From positions 186,001 through 250,000 of the forward strand of contig NZ_CP011514.1 of assembly GCF_001653795.1 (NCBI RefSeq): a stretch of 64,000 nucleotides of DNA. Direction: 5' to 3'. Made by a program: the position numbers and the translations under genes. The DNA is from Mitsuaria sp. 7. GTDB lineage: Bacteria > Pseudomonadota > Gammaproteobacteria > Burkholderiales > Burkholderiaceae_C. The notes under the pieces are model-generated. The model saw nothing but the letters and a program-made list of their open reading frames with translations, searched no databases and had not been told where the DNA came from. Below are positions 55,644 to 64,000 of this stretch, one piece after another (positions within the stretch are counted from its first letter, which is position 1; each line of letters opens with the position of its first letter).

Positions 55644-56852
55644 TCAGGTCTCGCCTGGCGTGACGATCTCCCGCGCCAGCGCGCGCAGCGTCAGTGGCGC
55701 GGAACCCTCGGCGTGGTTGGAGATCGTGACGTAGGCGGGATGTCCGGCCTCCGCGGTCGCGCGGATCACCTTCGCGAGCACGGCCCGCGTCTGCGGATCG
55801 GGATCCATGATCTCGGCGTACTCCCCGTACTTCTTCTCCGCGTCCTCGTAGCCGAACGGGCCGTGGATCCGGTGCAGGTTCCAGCGGCAGACCAGCGGCC
55901 CCGGCCACATCGCGCGCAGCAGGGGCAACTGCTCCTGGATGGTCGGCAGCTTCGGATGCAGGCCCAGGCAGTAGCGCGCGCCGCAGTCCTTGAGCACGGC
56001 GACGAACGCCGGCGTGAGCCACTCCGGATCGCGGACCTCGACCGCCACGACCGCCTCCGGTGCCACGTCGCGCAGCGAGGGCAGGGCGGCCAGCATCGCG
56101 TGCAGGCGGTCGAGCTGCTCCGGCATGCGGCCCAGCATCGCCAGCGGCAGCGGGCTCAGCTGGAAGACCAGCGCGCCGATGCGCTCGCGCAGGCCCGCCA
56201 TCGCCGGTTCGAGGAACTCCTGGACCGCCAGCCGCGGATCGAGGAAGGCGGTGTTGGCCTGGCGACCGCGGCCGTCCTCGGTGCGCACCTGCGCGTCGGT
56301 GATCACGCTCGGCGCCTTGACCGTGAAACGGAAGTCCTCCGGCACCTGCTGCGCGTAGCGCTCGTACTGGCTGGCCGTCAGCGACTGGTAGAAGCCGCGG
56401 TCGATGCTCACCGCGCGGTGCAGCGGCTGCTGCGCGTAGGCGGTCAGGCCGTTGCGGGAGAGGTTGGACTCGCCGTGCCGGCCCTCCCAGACGATGCCCT
56501 GCCAGCCCGGATAGCTCCACGACGAGGTGCCCAGCCGGATCCTCGGCGACAGCGCGGCCGCGAGCGCGAGCTGGGCCTCGTCGGGCGGTTGCGGCTGGAT
56601 GCCGGCGCGACGGCGTTTCGAGGCGGCGGCGGACGGCTCTGCGCGTTTCCCGTCGCCGCCATCTCCATCGGCGTCGGCATCGCCGCCGTCGTGGCCGTCG
56701 TGGCCTTCGCTGCTGCCGGCTTCGTCTCCGTTGTCGCCGTCATCACCCTCGGTGAGGGCGCGCGACGCCTTTCGCGGCGCCGGCGCGGCAGGCGCCGGCG
56801 GCAGCAGCTCGCCGAAGAGATCGTCCTGGTGGCCGGGGAACTCCTGTTGCAT
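55644..56852 (-). CDS. DUF72-domain protein
   Basis: A 402-residue protein. The first 90 residues are acidic and Asp/Gly/Ala-rich (for example DGDNGDEAGSSEGHDGHDG) and probably disordered. The DUF72 TIM-barrel domain (about 100-395) follows: RLGTSSWSYPGWQGIVWEG, YARQQPLHRAVSIDRGFYQS-like core, FRFTVKAPSVITDAQVR, CRWNLHRIHGPFGYEDAEKK and YVTISNHAEGSAP. The fold resembles sugar-phosphate isomerases, but no activity is established. The long acidic N-terminal extension is unusual for the family. The gene is divergent from tadA by about 48 bases. Confidence 0.85.
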   Translation of the reverse strand: MQQEFPGHQDDLFGELLPPAPAAPAPRKASRALTEGDDGDNGDEAGSSEGHDGHDGGDADADGDGGDGKRAEPSAAASKRRRAGIQPQPPDEAQLALAAALSPRIRLGTSSWSYPGWQGIVWEGRHGESNLSRNGLTAYAQQPLHRAVSIDRGFYQSLTASQYERYAQQVPEDFRFTVKAPSVITDAQVRTEDGRGRQANTAFLDPRLAVQEFLEPAMAGLRERIGALVFQLSPLPLAMLGRMPEQLDRLHAMLAALPSLRDVAPEAVVAVEVRDPEWLTPAFVAVLKDCGARYCLGLHPKLPTIQEQLPLLRAMWPGPLVCRWNLHRIHGPFGYEDAEKKYGEYAEIMDPDPQTRAVLAKVIRATAEAGHPAYVTISNHAEGSAPLTLRALAREIVTPGET

Positions 56853-56867
56853 GGGCCGGCAGCATAG

Positions 56868-58630
<1,763 letters not shown>

Positions 58631-58674
58631 CTGACGTCACAGGCGCCCCGCGGACCGGGCCGCTATGATCCGCC

Positions 58675-58759
58675 CCGGCATCGGCCGGCCTCCACGAGAG
58701 GCGCGGCTTTGGCAACAATCTGGCAATGCCGCATCCCCAGGATGCGGCGTTTGCTTTTT
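58675..58759 (+). ncRNA. Structured leader or small RNA ahead of the peptide ABC operon
   Basis: Between ldcA and the binding-protein gene lies a possible -10 TATGAT (58664-58669). Two hairpins follow: GCCTC/GAGGC with a CACGA loop (58688-58702), and a strong terminator-like hairpin GCCGCATCC / GGATGCGGC (58728-58748) followed by GTTTGCTTTTT. The GGCAT at 58677 can also pair with ATGCC at 58726, which would open the lower stem of the second hairpin. It could be an attenuator leader or a separate small RNA; the boundaries are approximate and no known family is recognised. Confidence 0.45.
58728..58759 (+). terminator. Terminator-like hairpin 24 bases before ABC binding-protein gene
   Basis: GCCGCATCC (58728-58736), CCA loop and GGATGCGGC (58740-58748) form a perfect nine-pair stem followed by the U-rich GTTTGCTTTTT. 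It is oriented with the downstream gene and immediately precedes that gene's GGAAGG ribosome site. Confidence 0.7.
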
Positions 58760-58771
58760 GGAAGGATGACG

Positions 58772-61081
58772 ATGTCGTCGGGGCTGTGGAACGCGTCGCT
58801 GCACGCGGCTGAACGCTGTCGCGGGACGTGGATGGCCCCGGTGGCCCGCACTGCGGGCCTGCTCGCCGCCGTGCTGCTGGCCGCCTGCAACAACAGCCCG
58901 TATCCGGCGGGCGCGGCCAAGGACAACACGCTCTACCTGTCCTTCGACGAGCGCTCGCCGCGCTACCTGGACCCGACCGCCTCGTACACCGCGCCGGAGT
59001 CCGTCTACACCTACCAGATCACCGAGCCGCTCTACGGGTACCACTACCTGAAGCGGCCCTACGAGCTGATCCCGCGCGCCGCGGCCGCCGTCGTCAAGCC
59101 GTACTACCTCGACGCGCAAGGCAAGCGCCTGCCTGACGACGCGCCCTCCGACCAGATCGCGCAAAGCGTCTATGACGTGCCCATCCGCGCCGGGGTCCGT
59201 TACGCGCCCAGTCCCGCATTCGCGAAGGACGACCAGGGCCGCTACCGCTATCACCACCTGACGGCCAAGGACCTGGGCGACAAGCGCTCGCCGTGGCAGT
59301 TCGAGCATCAGGGCACGCGCGAGCTCGTCGCCGACGACTTCGTCTTCGCGCTCAAGCGCCATGCGACCACGCGCATCGAGGCGCCGATCTACGGCCTGTT
59401 CTCCGAGCACGTGCTCGGCCTGAAAGCCTACGGCGCGCTGATCCGCGAGGAAAACGCCAAGCTGCTGAAGGGCCTGCCCGAGAACTCGCCGGACAAGCCC
59501 TTCCTGGACTTCCGCAAGTGGCCGCTGGCCGGCGCCGAGGCGGTGAACGACCACCTGCTGCGCGTGCGCATCATGGGCAAGTACCCGCAGTGGTCATACT
59601 GGATGTCGACGACCTTCCTGTCGCCGATCCCGTGGGAAGCGGACCTCTTCTACTCGCAGCCCGGCATGGCCGAGCACGGCATGTCCTGGAACCAGTGGCC
59701 GGTGGGCACCGGGCCGTATGTGATGACGGAGTACCAGCAGGATCGCCGTCACGTGATGTCGCGCAATCCGAACTACCGCCAGGACCTCTACCCCTGCGAG
59801 GGCATGCCCGACGACGGCCCGGCCGGCCGTCTGGCCGACTGCGGCAAGCCGATGCCCTTCATCGACAAGATCGTCGCGACGCTGATCAAGGAGCGGGTGC
59901 CGCGCAAGGAGATGTTCAAGCAGGGCTACCTCGACCTGCCCGACCTCGAGCGCGCCGACTGGGGCGTGGAGTTCTTCGCCGACGCGAGCGACTCCGCCGA
60001 GACCGACGCCTTCTTCAAGCGGCGCGGCTTCTCATTCCCGCGCTCGACCGATCCCAACAACTGGTACCTCGGCTTCAACATGCTGGATCCGGTGATCGGC
60101 AAGGGGAAGACGCCGGAGGACGAGACCCGCCACCGCAAGCTGCGCCAGGCGTTGTCGATCGCGATCGATTGGGAAGAAGGCTACGGCCGCATCTTCAAGA
60201 ACCGCGGCGGCGTGACCGCCTTCGGACCGGTGCCGCCGGGCGTGTTCGGCTCTCGCGAGGCGCAGCCGGGCTTCTTCAATCCGGTGACGCACAGGCGTGT
60301 CGACGGCAGGATCGAGCGCCGCTCGATCGACGAAGCGAAGCAACTGCTCGCCGAAGCCGGCTACCCCGACGGCCGCGACGCGAAGACCGGCCAGCCGCTG
60401 GTGCTGAACTACGACTTCATGCGCACCGTCACGCCCGAGGTGAAGGCCGAGAACGACTGGCTGGTGAAGCAGTTCGCCAAGCTCGGCGTGCAGCTGGACG
60501 TGCGCGCCACCGACTACAACCAGTTCCAGGAGAAGCTGCACCAAGGCAAGCACCAGGTGTTCTGGTGGGGCTGGCTGGCGGACTATCCCGACGCGGAGAA
60601 CTTCCTGTTCCTGCTCTACGGCCCGAACAGCAAGTCGCTGCATGAGGGCGAGAACGCGGCCAACTACGAGAGCACCGAATACGACGTGCTCTTCAAGCAG
60701 GTGCAGGGGCTGGACGACGGTCCCGAGAAGCAGCGGGTCATCGACCGCATGGTGCAGATCACGCAGCAGGATGCGCCCTGGGCCTTCGGTTACTGGGCCT
60801 GGACCGGGCAGGCGTACCAGCGCTGGGTCCACAACATCAAGCCCAGCATCGTGATCCGCGACGGGGTGCGGCACTACCGCATCGATCCGAAGGAACGCGC
60901 GCAGCTGCAGACCGACTGGAACCGGCCCGTCTGGTGGCCGCTGCTGGTGCTGGTCGTCGGCGGCGTCGCGATCGTGTGGATGACGCGCCGCAGCTTCCGC
61001 AAGCGCGAGACCGCCACCGCGCGCGGCACCTCCGCGCCGGCCATCGTTTCCGCCACGAGCGCTCCCCGGGGAGCGGACTGA
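58772..61081 (+). CDS. Peptide-type ABC transporter substrate-binding lipoprotein
   Basis: A 769-residue extracytoplasmic binding protein of family 5 (peptides, nickel, opines). A lipobox LLAAC places the lipidated Cys near residue 39. The core (about 75-700) has RYLDPTASYTAPESVYTYQI, FVFALKRHATTRIEAPIYGL, GTGPYVMTEYQQDRRHVMSR and FWWGWLADYPDAENFLFLLY. A hydrophobic segment near the C-terminus (WWPLLVLVVGGVAIVWM) adds a second potential anchor. GGAAGG at 58760-58765 is well spaced for the ATG at 58772; the ATG at 58766 is too close to it. It starts an operon with two permeases and an ATPase. Confidence 0.88.
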   Translation: MSSGLWNASLHAAERCRGTWMAPVARTAGLLAAVLLAACNNSPYPAGAAKDNTLYLSFDERSPRYLDPTASYTAPESVYTYQITEPLYGYHYLKRPYELIPRAAAAVVKPYYLDAQGKRLPDDAPSDQIAQSVYDVPIRAGVRYAPSPAFAKDDQGRYRYHHLTAKDLGDKRSPWQFEHQGTRELVADDFVFALKRHATTRIEAPIYGLFSEHVLGLKAYGALIREENAKLLKGLPENSPDKPFLDFRKWPLAGAEAVNDHLLRVRIMGKYPQWSYWMSTTFLSPIPWEADLFYSQPGMAEHGMSWNQWPVGTGPYVMTEYQQDRRHVMSRNPNYRQDLYPCEGMPDDGPAGRLADCGKPMPFIDKIVATLIKERVPRKEMFKQGYLDLPDLERADWGVEFFADASDSAETDAFFKRRGFSFPRSTDPNNWYLGFNMLDPVIGKGKTPEDETRHRKLRQALSIAIDWEEGYGRIFKNRGGVTAFGPVPPGVFGSREAQPGFFNPVTHRRVDGRIERRSIDEAKQLLAEAGYPDGRDAKTGQPLVLNYDFMRTVTPEVKAENDWLVKQFAKLGVQLDVRATDYNQFQEKLHQGKHQVFWWGWLADYPDAENFLFLLYGPNSKSLHEGENAANYESTEYDVLFKQVQGLDDGPEKQRVIDRMVQITQQDAPWAFGYWAWTGQAYQRWVHNIKPSIVIRDGVRHYRIDPKERAQLQTDWNRPVWWPLLVLVVGGVAIVWMTRRSFRKRETATARGTSAPAIVSATSAPRGAD

Positions 61082-62064
61082 TGTTCAAGTACCTCACCCG
61101 CCGGCTGGCCTACGGGCTGGCCATCCTGGTCGGCGTCAACCTGCTGACCTTCTTCCTGTTCTTCACCGTCAACACGCCGGACGACATGGCCCGGCTGAAC
61201 ATCGGCGGCAAACGCGTCTCGCAGGAACAGATCGACAAGTGGAAGGCCGAGCGCGGCTACGACAAGCCGCTGTACTGGGACGCGTCGCGCAGCGGCACGG
61301 CGCAGGTCACGCACACGGTGTTCTGGGAGCGCTCGGTCTCGCTGATGCTGCTGGAATTCGGCCGCTCCGACGCGCGCCAGGCCGTGGACATCGGCCACGA
61401 GATCAAGACCCGCATGGGCGTCAGCCTGCAGCTCGCCGTGCCGATCTTCGTGCTGCAGCTGATCGTGAGCATCGCCTTCGCGCTGCTGCTCACCTTCTTC
61501 CGCAACTCGCGCATCGACTTCTGGGGCGTGGTGACCTGCGTGCTGATGCTGTCCATCTCCAGCCTGTTCTACATCATCGTCGGCCAGTTCTTCTTCTCGC
61601 GCATCCTGCGGCTGGTGCCGATCAACGGCTACGAGCCGGGCCTGGACGCGATCAAGTTCCTGGCGCTGCCGATCGCGCTGTCGCTGCTGTCGCGCCTGGG
61701 CGGCGAGGCGCGCCTGTACCGCGCGATGCTGCTCGAGGAGGTCGGCAAGGACTACGTGCGCACCGCCCGCGCCAAGGGCCTGTCCGAGCCGGTGGTGCTG
61801 ATGCGCCACGTGCTGCGCAACGCGCTCATCCCCATCATCACCAGCGCCGGCGCCTACCTGCCGTACGTGTTCCTGGGCAGCCTGGTGTTCGAGAGTTTCT
61901 TCGGCATCCCCGGCCTGGGCGCCTTCGTCATCGAGGCGATCACGGGCCAGGACTTCGCCATCGTGCGCACCATGGTGTTCCTGGGCGCGCTGCTCTACAT
62001 CGCCAGCAACGCGCTGATCGACCTGGTCTACACCTGGGTCGATCCGCGCGTGAGGCTGACCTGA
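61081..62064 (+). CDS. ABC transporter permease, DppB-type
   Basis: A 327-residue inner-membrane permease with six or so helices and the conserved EAA-type loop EEVGKDYVRTARAKGLSEPV (about 220-240), typical of the first permease of peptide/nickel transporters. The N-terminal part has YLTRRLAYGLAILVGVNLLT and a long periplasmic insertion. The ATG overlaps the preceding stop codon (TGATG), so translation is coupled. It should pair with the next permease. Confidence 0.9.
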   Translation: MFKYLTRRLAYGLAILVGVNLLTFFLFFTVNTPDDMARLNIGGKRVSQEQIDKWKAERGYDKPLYWDASRSGTAQVTHTVFWERSVSLMLLEFGRSDARQAVDIGHEIKTRMGVSLQLAVPIFVLQLIVSIAFALLLTFFRNSRIDFWGVVTCVLMLSISSLFYIIVGQFFFSRILRLVPINGYEPGLDAIKFLALPIALSLLSRLGGEARLYRAMLLEEVGKDYVRTARAKGLSEPVVLMRHVLRNALIPIITSAGAYLPYVFLGSLVFESFFGIPGLGAFVIEAITGQDFAIVRTMVFLGALLYIASNALIDLVYTWVDPRVRLT

Positions 62065-62112
62065 CGCGCCGCCGGGCGCGTTCAGGATTCGAGACAGGAC
62101 ACGAGACTCGAC

Positions 62113-63585
62113 ATGGGATTCAAGGTCGTTTTCCTCTGGACCGACGTGGCGCTGTGGGCGATGTTCGCGGCGCTGGTCCTCTACATCGTGCGGCTGGTCC
62201 GCCGCCCGCACCTGCGCGTCAACTGGCAGCGCGTGCTGCGTGATCCGGCCGCGCTGAGCGCCGGCGTGGTGCTGGTGCTGTTCCTCGGCGTCACCGCGCT
62301 GGACAGCCTGCATTTCCGCCGCGCGCTGGCCGACAGCCCTGCGGGCCAGCAGTTCTACGAGACCCGCACCGAGTCCGTGCTGGACCTGCTGCTCGCGCGC
62401 CAGATCGAGATGCGCGAGACCAGCTATTCCGCGCCGCTCGCGTACCAGGGCTTCACGCTGGACAGCGTCGCGCACGGCAGCGAGATGGTGCGTGAGTTCC
62501 CGCGCCTGGCCTTCGGCGGCGCGCACCTGCAGGACCCGGAACGCGACTGGCACGGGGACCTGTCGCGGCGCGCGCTGACGGGGCTGGCCCTGGGCGCCGT
62601 CGCGTCCGTGCTGATGGCGCTGCTGATGGCGGCGGTCCTCGCGCCGCATCACGGCGGCTTCCGGCAGGGACTGAAGGACCTGCTGGGCGACCGCACGCAC
62701 TATCCGTGGCGCGCGGCGCTCGCGACCCTGTCGGTGATCGCGCTGCTGGCCGGCCCGGTGATCGCGCTGATGGGCCACTACCACGTGTTCGGCACCGACC
62801 AGACCGGCAACGACGTGCTCTACCAGGCGCTCAAGAGCATCCGCACCGCCTTCGTCATCGGCGCGCTGTCCACGCTGGCGACGCTGCCCTTCGCGCTGGT
62901 GCTGGGCATCCTCGCCGGCTACCTGAAGGGCTGGGTCGACGAGGTCATCCAGTACTTCTACACGGTGCTGACCTCGGTGCCCAACGTGCTGCTGATCGCC
63001 GCCTGCGTGCTGATGGTCCAGGTCTTCCTGGACAAGCACCCCGAGGCCTTCGAGACCGGCGCCGAGCGCGCCGACCTGAAGATCTTCCTGCTGTGCGTGA
63101 TCCTGGGCGTGACCGGCTGGGCGACGCTGTGCCGGCTGGTGCGCGGCGAGACGCTCAAGCTGCGCGAGGCCGATTTCGTCCAGGCCGCCACGGCCTTCGG
63201 CGTGCGCGACACGACGATCATGGTCCGCCACATCGTGCCCAACGTGATGCACCTGGTGCTGATCTCGCTGGTGCTCAACTTCTCCGACCTCATCCTCTAC
63301 GAGGCGGTGCTGACCTACGTCGGCGTCGGCGTCGATCCGGGCATGAACAGCTTCGGCGGGATGATCAACCTGGCGCGCTCGGAGATGAGCCGCGACCCGG
63401 TCGTGTGGTGGAGTTTCGTGGCGGCCTTCGGCTTCATGGTGAGCCTGGTGCTGGCGGCGAACCTGTTCGCCGACGGCGTGCGCGACGCCTTCGATCCGCG
63501 CGCGCGCAAGCTGCGGCCGATGGTGCTGTCGTTGAAGAAGAACAAGGCCGCCGGGTCTGCAGCTCCGGCCAGCAAGGCTTCGTGA
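62113..63585 (+). CDS. ABC transporter permease, DppC/YejE-type, extended
   Basis: A 490-residue permease. The C-terminal half (about 230-470) is the usual DppC-type transport domain: HVFGTDQTGNDVLYQALKSI, LGILAGYLKGWVDEVIQY, the EAA loop READFVQAATAFGVRDTTIM and AVLTYVGVGVDPGMNSFGGM. The first 230 residues are longer than in DppC (usually about 300 residues in total), with extra helices and a periplasmic insert, as in some YejE-like proteins. It is 48 bases downstream of the first permease. Confidence 0.88.
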   Translation: MGFKVVFLWTDVALWAMFAALVLYIVRLVRRPHLRVNWQRVLRDPAALSAGVVLVLFLGVTALDSLHFRRALADSPAGQQFYETRTESVLDLLLARQIEMRETSYSAPLAYQGFTLDSVAHGSEMVREFPRLAFGGAHLQDPERDWHGDLSRRALTGLALGAVASVLMALLMAAVLAPHHGGFRQGLKDLLGDRTHYPWRAALATLSVIALLAGPVIALMGHYHVFGTDQTGNDVLYQALKSIRTAFVIGALSTLATLPFALVLGILAGYLKGWVDEVIQYFYTVLTSVPNVLLIAACVLMVQVFLDKHPEAFETGAERADLKIFLLCVILGVTGWATLCRLVRGETLKLREADFVQAATAFGVRDTTIMVRHIVPNVMHLVLISLVLNFSDLILYEAVLTYVGVGVDPGMNSFGGMINLARSEMSRDPVVWWSFVAAFGFMVSLVLAANLFADGVRDAFDPRARKLRPMVLSLKKNKAAGSAAPASKAS

Positions 63586-63598
63586 GGGACGCCGCGAC

Positions 63599-64000
63599 AT
63601 GTTGAAGATCGACGATCTCCACGTCCACCTGGACGCCGACGCCGGCCTGGTGCGCGCCATCGACGGCATGCGGCTGACGCTGGCGCAGGGCCAGACCTTC
63701 GCGCTGGTGGGCGAATCCGGCTGCGGCAAGAGCATGACGGCGCTCGCGCTGATGCGGCTGCTGCCGGACAACGGGCGCATCGCAGGCGGCCGGCTGGACC
63801 TCGACGGCCAGGACCTGTTCGACCTCAGCGAAGCCCGCATGCGCGACGTGCGCGGCGGGCGCATCGGGATGATCTTCCAGGAGCCGGGCACCAGCCTGAA
63901 TCCGGTGATGAAGGTCGGCGCCCAGATCGTCGAGGCGATCGAGGCGCACACACCGCTGCGCGGCGAGGCGGCGCGCAGGAAGGCCATCGACTGGCTGCGC
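63599..64000 (+). CDS. ABC transporter ATP-binding protein, cut by window edge
   Basis: The ATG at 63599 begins an oligopeptide-type ATPase: LKIDDLHVHLDADAGLVRAI, Walker A FALVGESGCGKSMTALALM (about 40), and the Q-loop GMIFQEPGTSLNPVMKVGAQ (about 88-107). The signature motif and Walker B lie beyond the window. It follows the permease by 13 bases and completes the ABC operon, or is the first half of a fused double ATPase. Confidence 0.92.
   Translation, partial: MLKIDDLHVHLDADAGLVRAIDGMRLTLAQGQTFALVGESGCGKSMTALALMRLLPDNGRIAGGRLDLDGQDLFDLSEARMRDVRGGRIGMIFQEPGTSLNPVMKVGAQIVEAIEAHTPLRGEAARRKAIDWLR

Noticed and set aside
60874..63987. Very long minus-strand open frame (about 1037 codons) under the ABC operon
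   Set aside because: Rich in Arg, Gln, His and Ala with no domain; it mirrors the codon bias of three well-supported plus-strand genes.

Overview
This is a high-GC stretch of chromosome, by eye close to two-thirds G+C, that reads as a betaproteobacterium of the order Burkholderiales, most like the Rubrivivax/Roseateles/Mitsuaria group. The evidence is the block smpB - ratA - ratB(rnfH) - guaB - guaA, a PhaR-type polyhydroxyalkanoate regulator, an orphan Bug-family solute-binding protein, an EnvZ/OmpR pair and the general codon style. The genus is inference. No intergenic stretch longer than about 300 bases lacks an annotated feature. No rRNA gene, IS element, phage, integrase, replication origin or CRISPR array was seen.

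Layout. 1-3160: nadA (cut by the window edge), an AraC-type regulator and a divergent MFS transporter. 3180-4300: a small accessory patch with a frameshifted Panacea-domain gene overlapping a two-helix membrane protein, a possible toxin-antitoxin pair. 4412-9657: TPP enzyme, S4 RNA-binding protein, RraA, a GAF-GGDEF-EAL protein and serB. 9775-10768: a PIN ribonuclease behind an unknown Cys-rich gene. 10946-14413: mfd. 14679-18064: a two-partner secretion pair. 18068-21233: an RlmN-like methylase and ispD-map-ispF. 21396-23454: EnvZ/OmpR-like system. 23692-28437: SIMPL protein, 3-hydroxybutyrate dehydrogenase, alpha/beta hydrolase and relA. 28554-28812: two identical tRNA-Val(GAC) genes. 29051-30850: a diguanylate cyclase and a spore-coat-U protein.

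31097-36430 is the most unusual block: a tight run encoding a membrane-anchored binding protein, a TelA protein, a lipoprotein fusing a binding-protein domain to a von Willebrand A domain, an XpaC-like membrane protein, and a CopG/PIN pair whose PIN active site looks degenerate. It looks like an envelope stress or ligand-sensing module related to the TelA/XpaC branch of tellurite-type stress systems. 36500-38718: a LacI/GntR-type repressor with a clear operator in front of the neighbouring binding-protein gene. 38824-45165: phaR, a small membrane protein, a GFA protein, a hybrid histidine kinase, rimO and metC.

45214-51634: smpB, ratA, ratB, a DUF4124 protein, and guaB and guaA with an MFS exporter gene inserted between them. 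51825-52307: a decayed vapC with an intact antitoxin gene. 52487-58630: a DUF1566 lipoprotein behind a heptanucleotide tandem repeat, a NIPSNAP protein, a small membrane protein, thpR, a DUF72 protein, tadA and ldcA with a histidine-rich tail. 58680-64000: a peptide-type ABC importer operon whose first gene is preceded by a terminator-like hairpin. The last gene (ATPase) runs off the window. Many long open frames on the opposite strand of these genes are composition artefacts and were left out.
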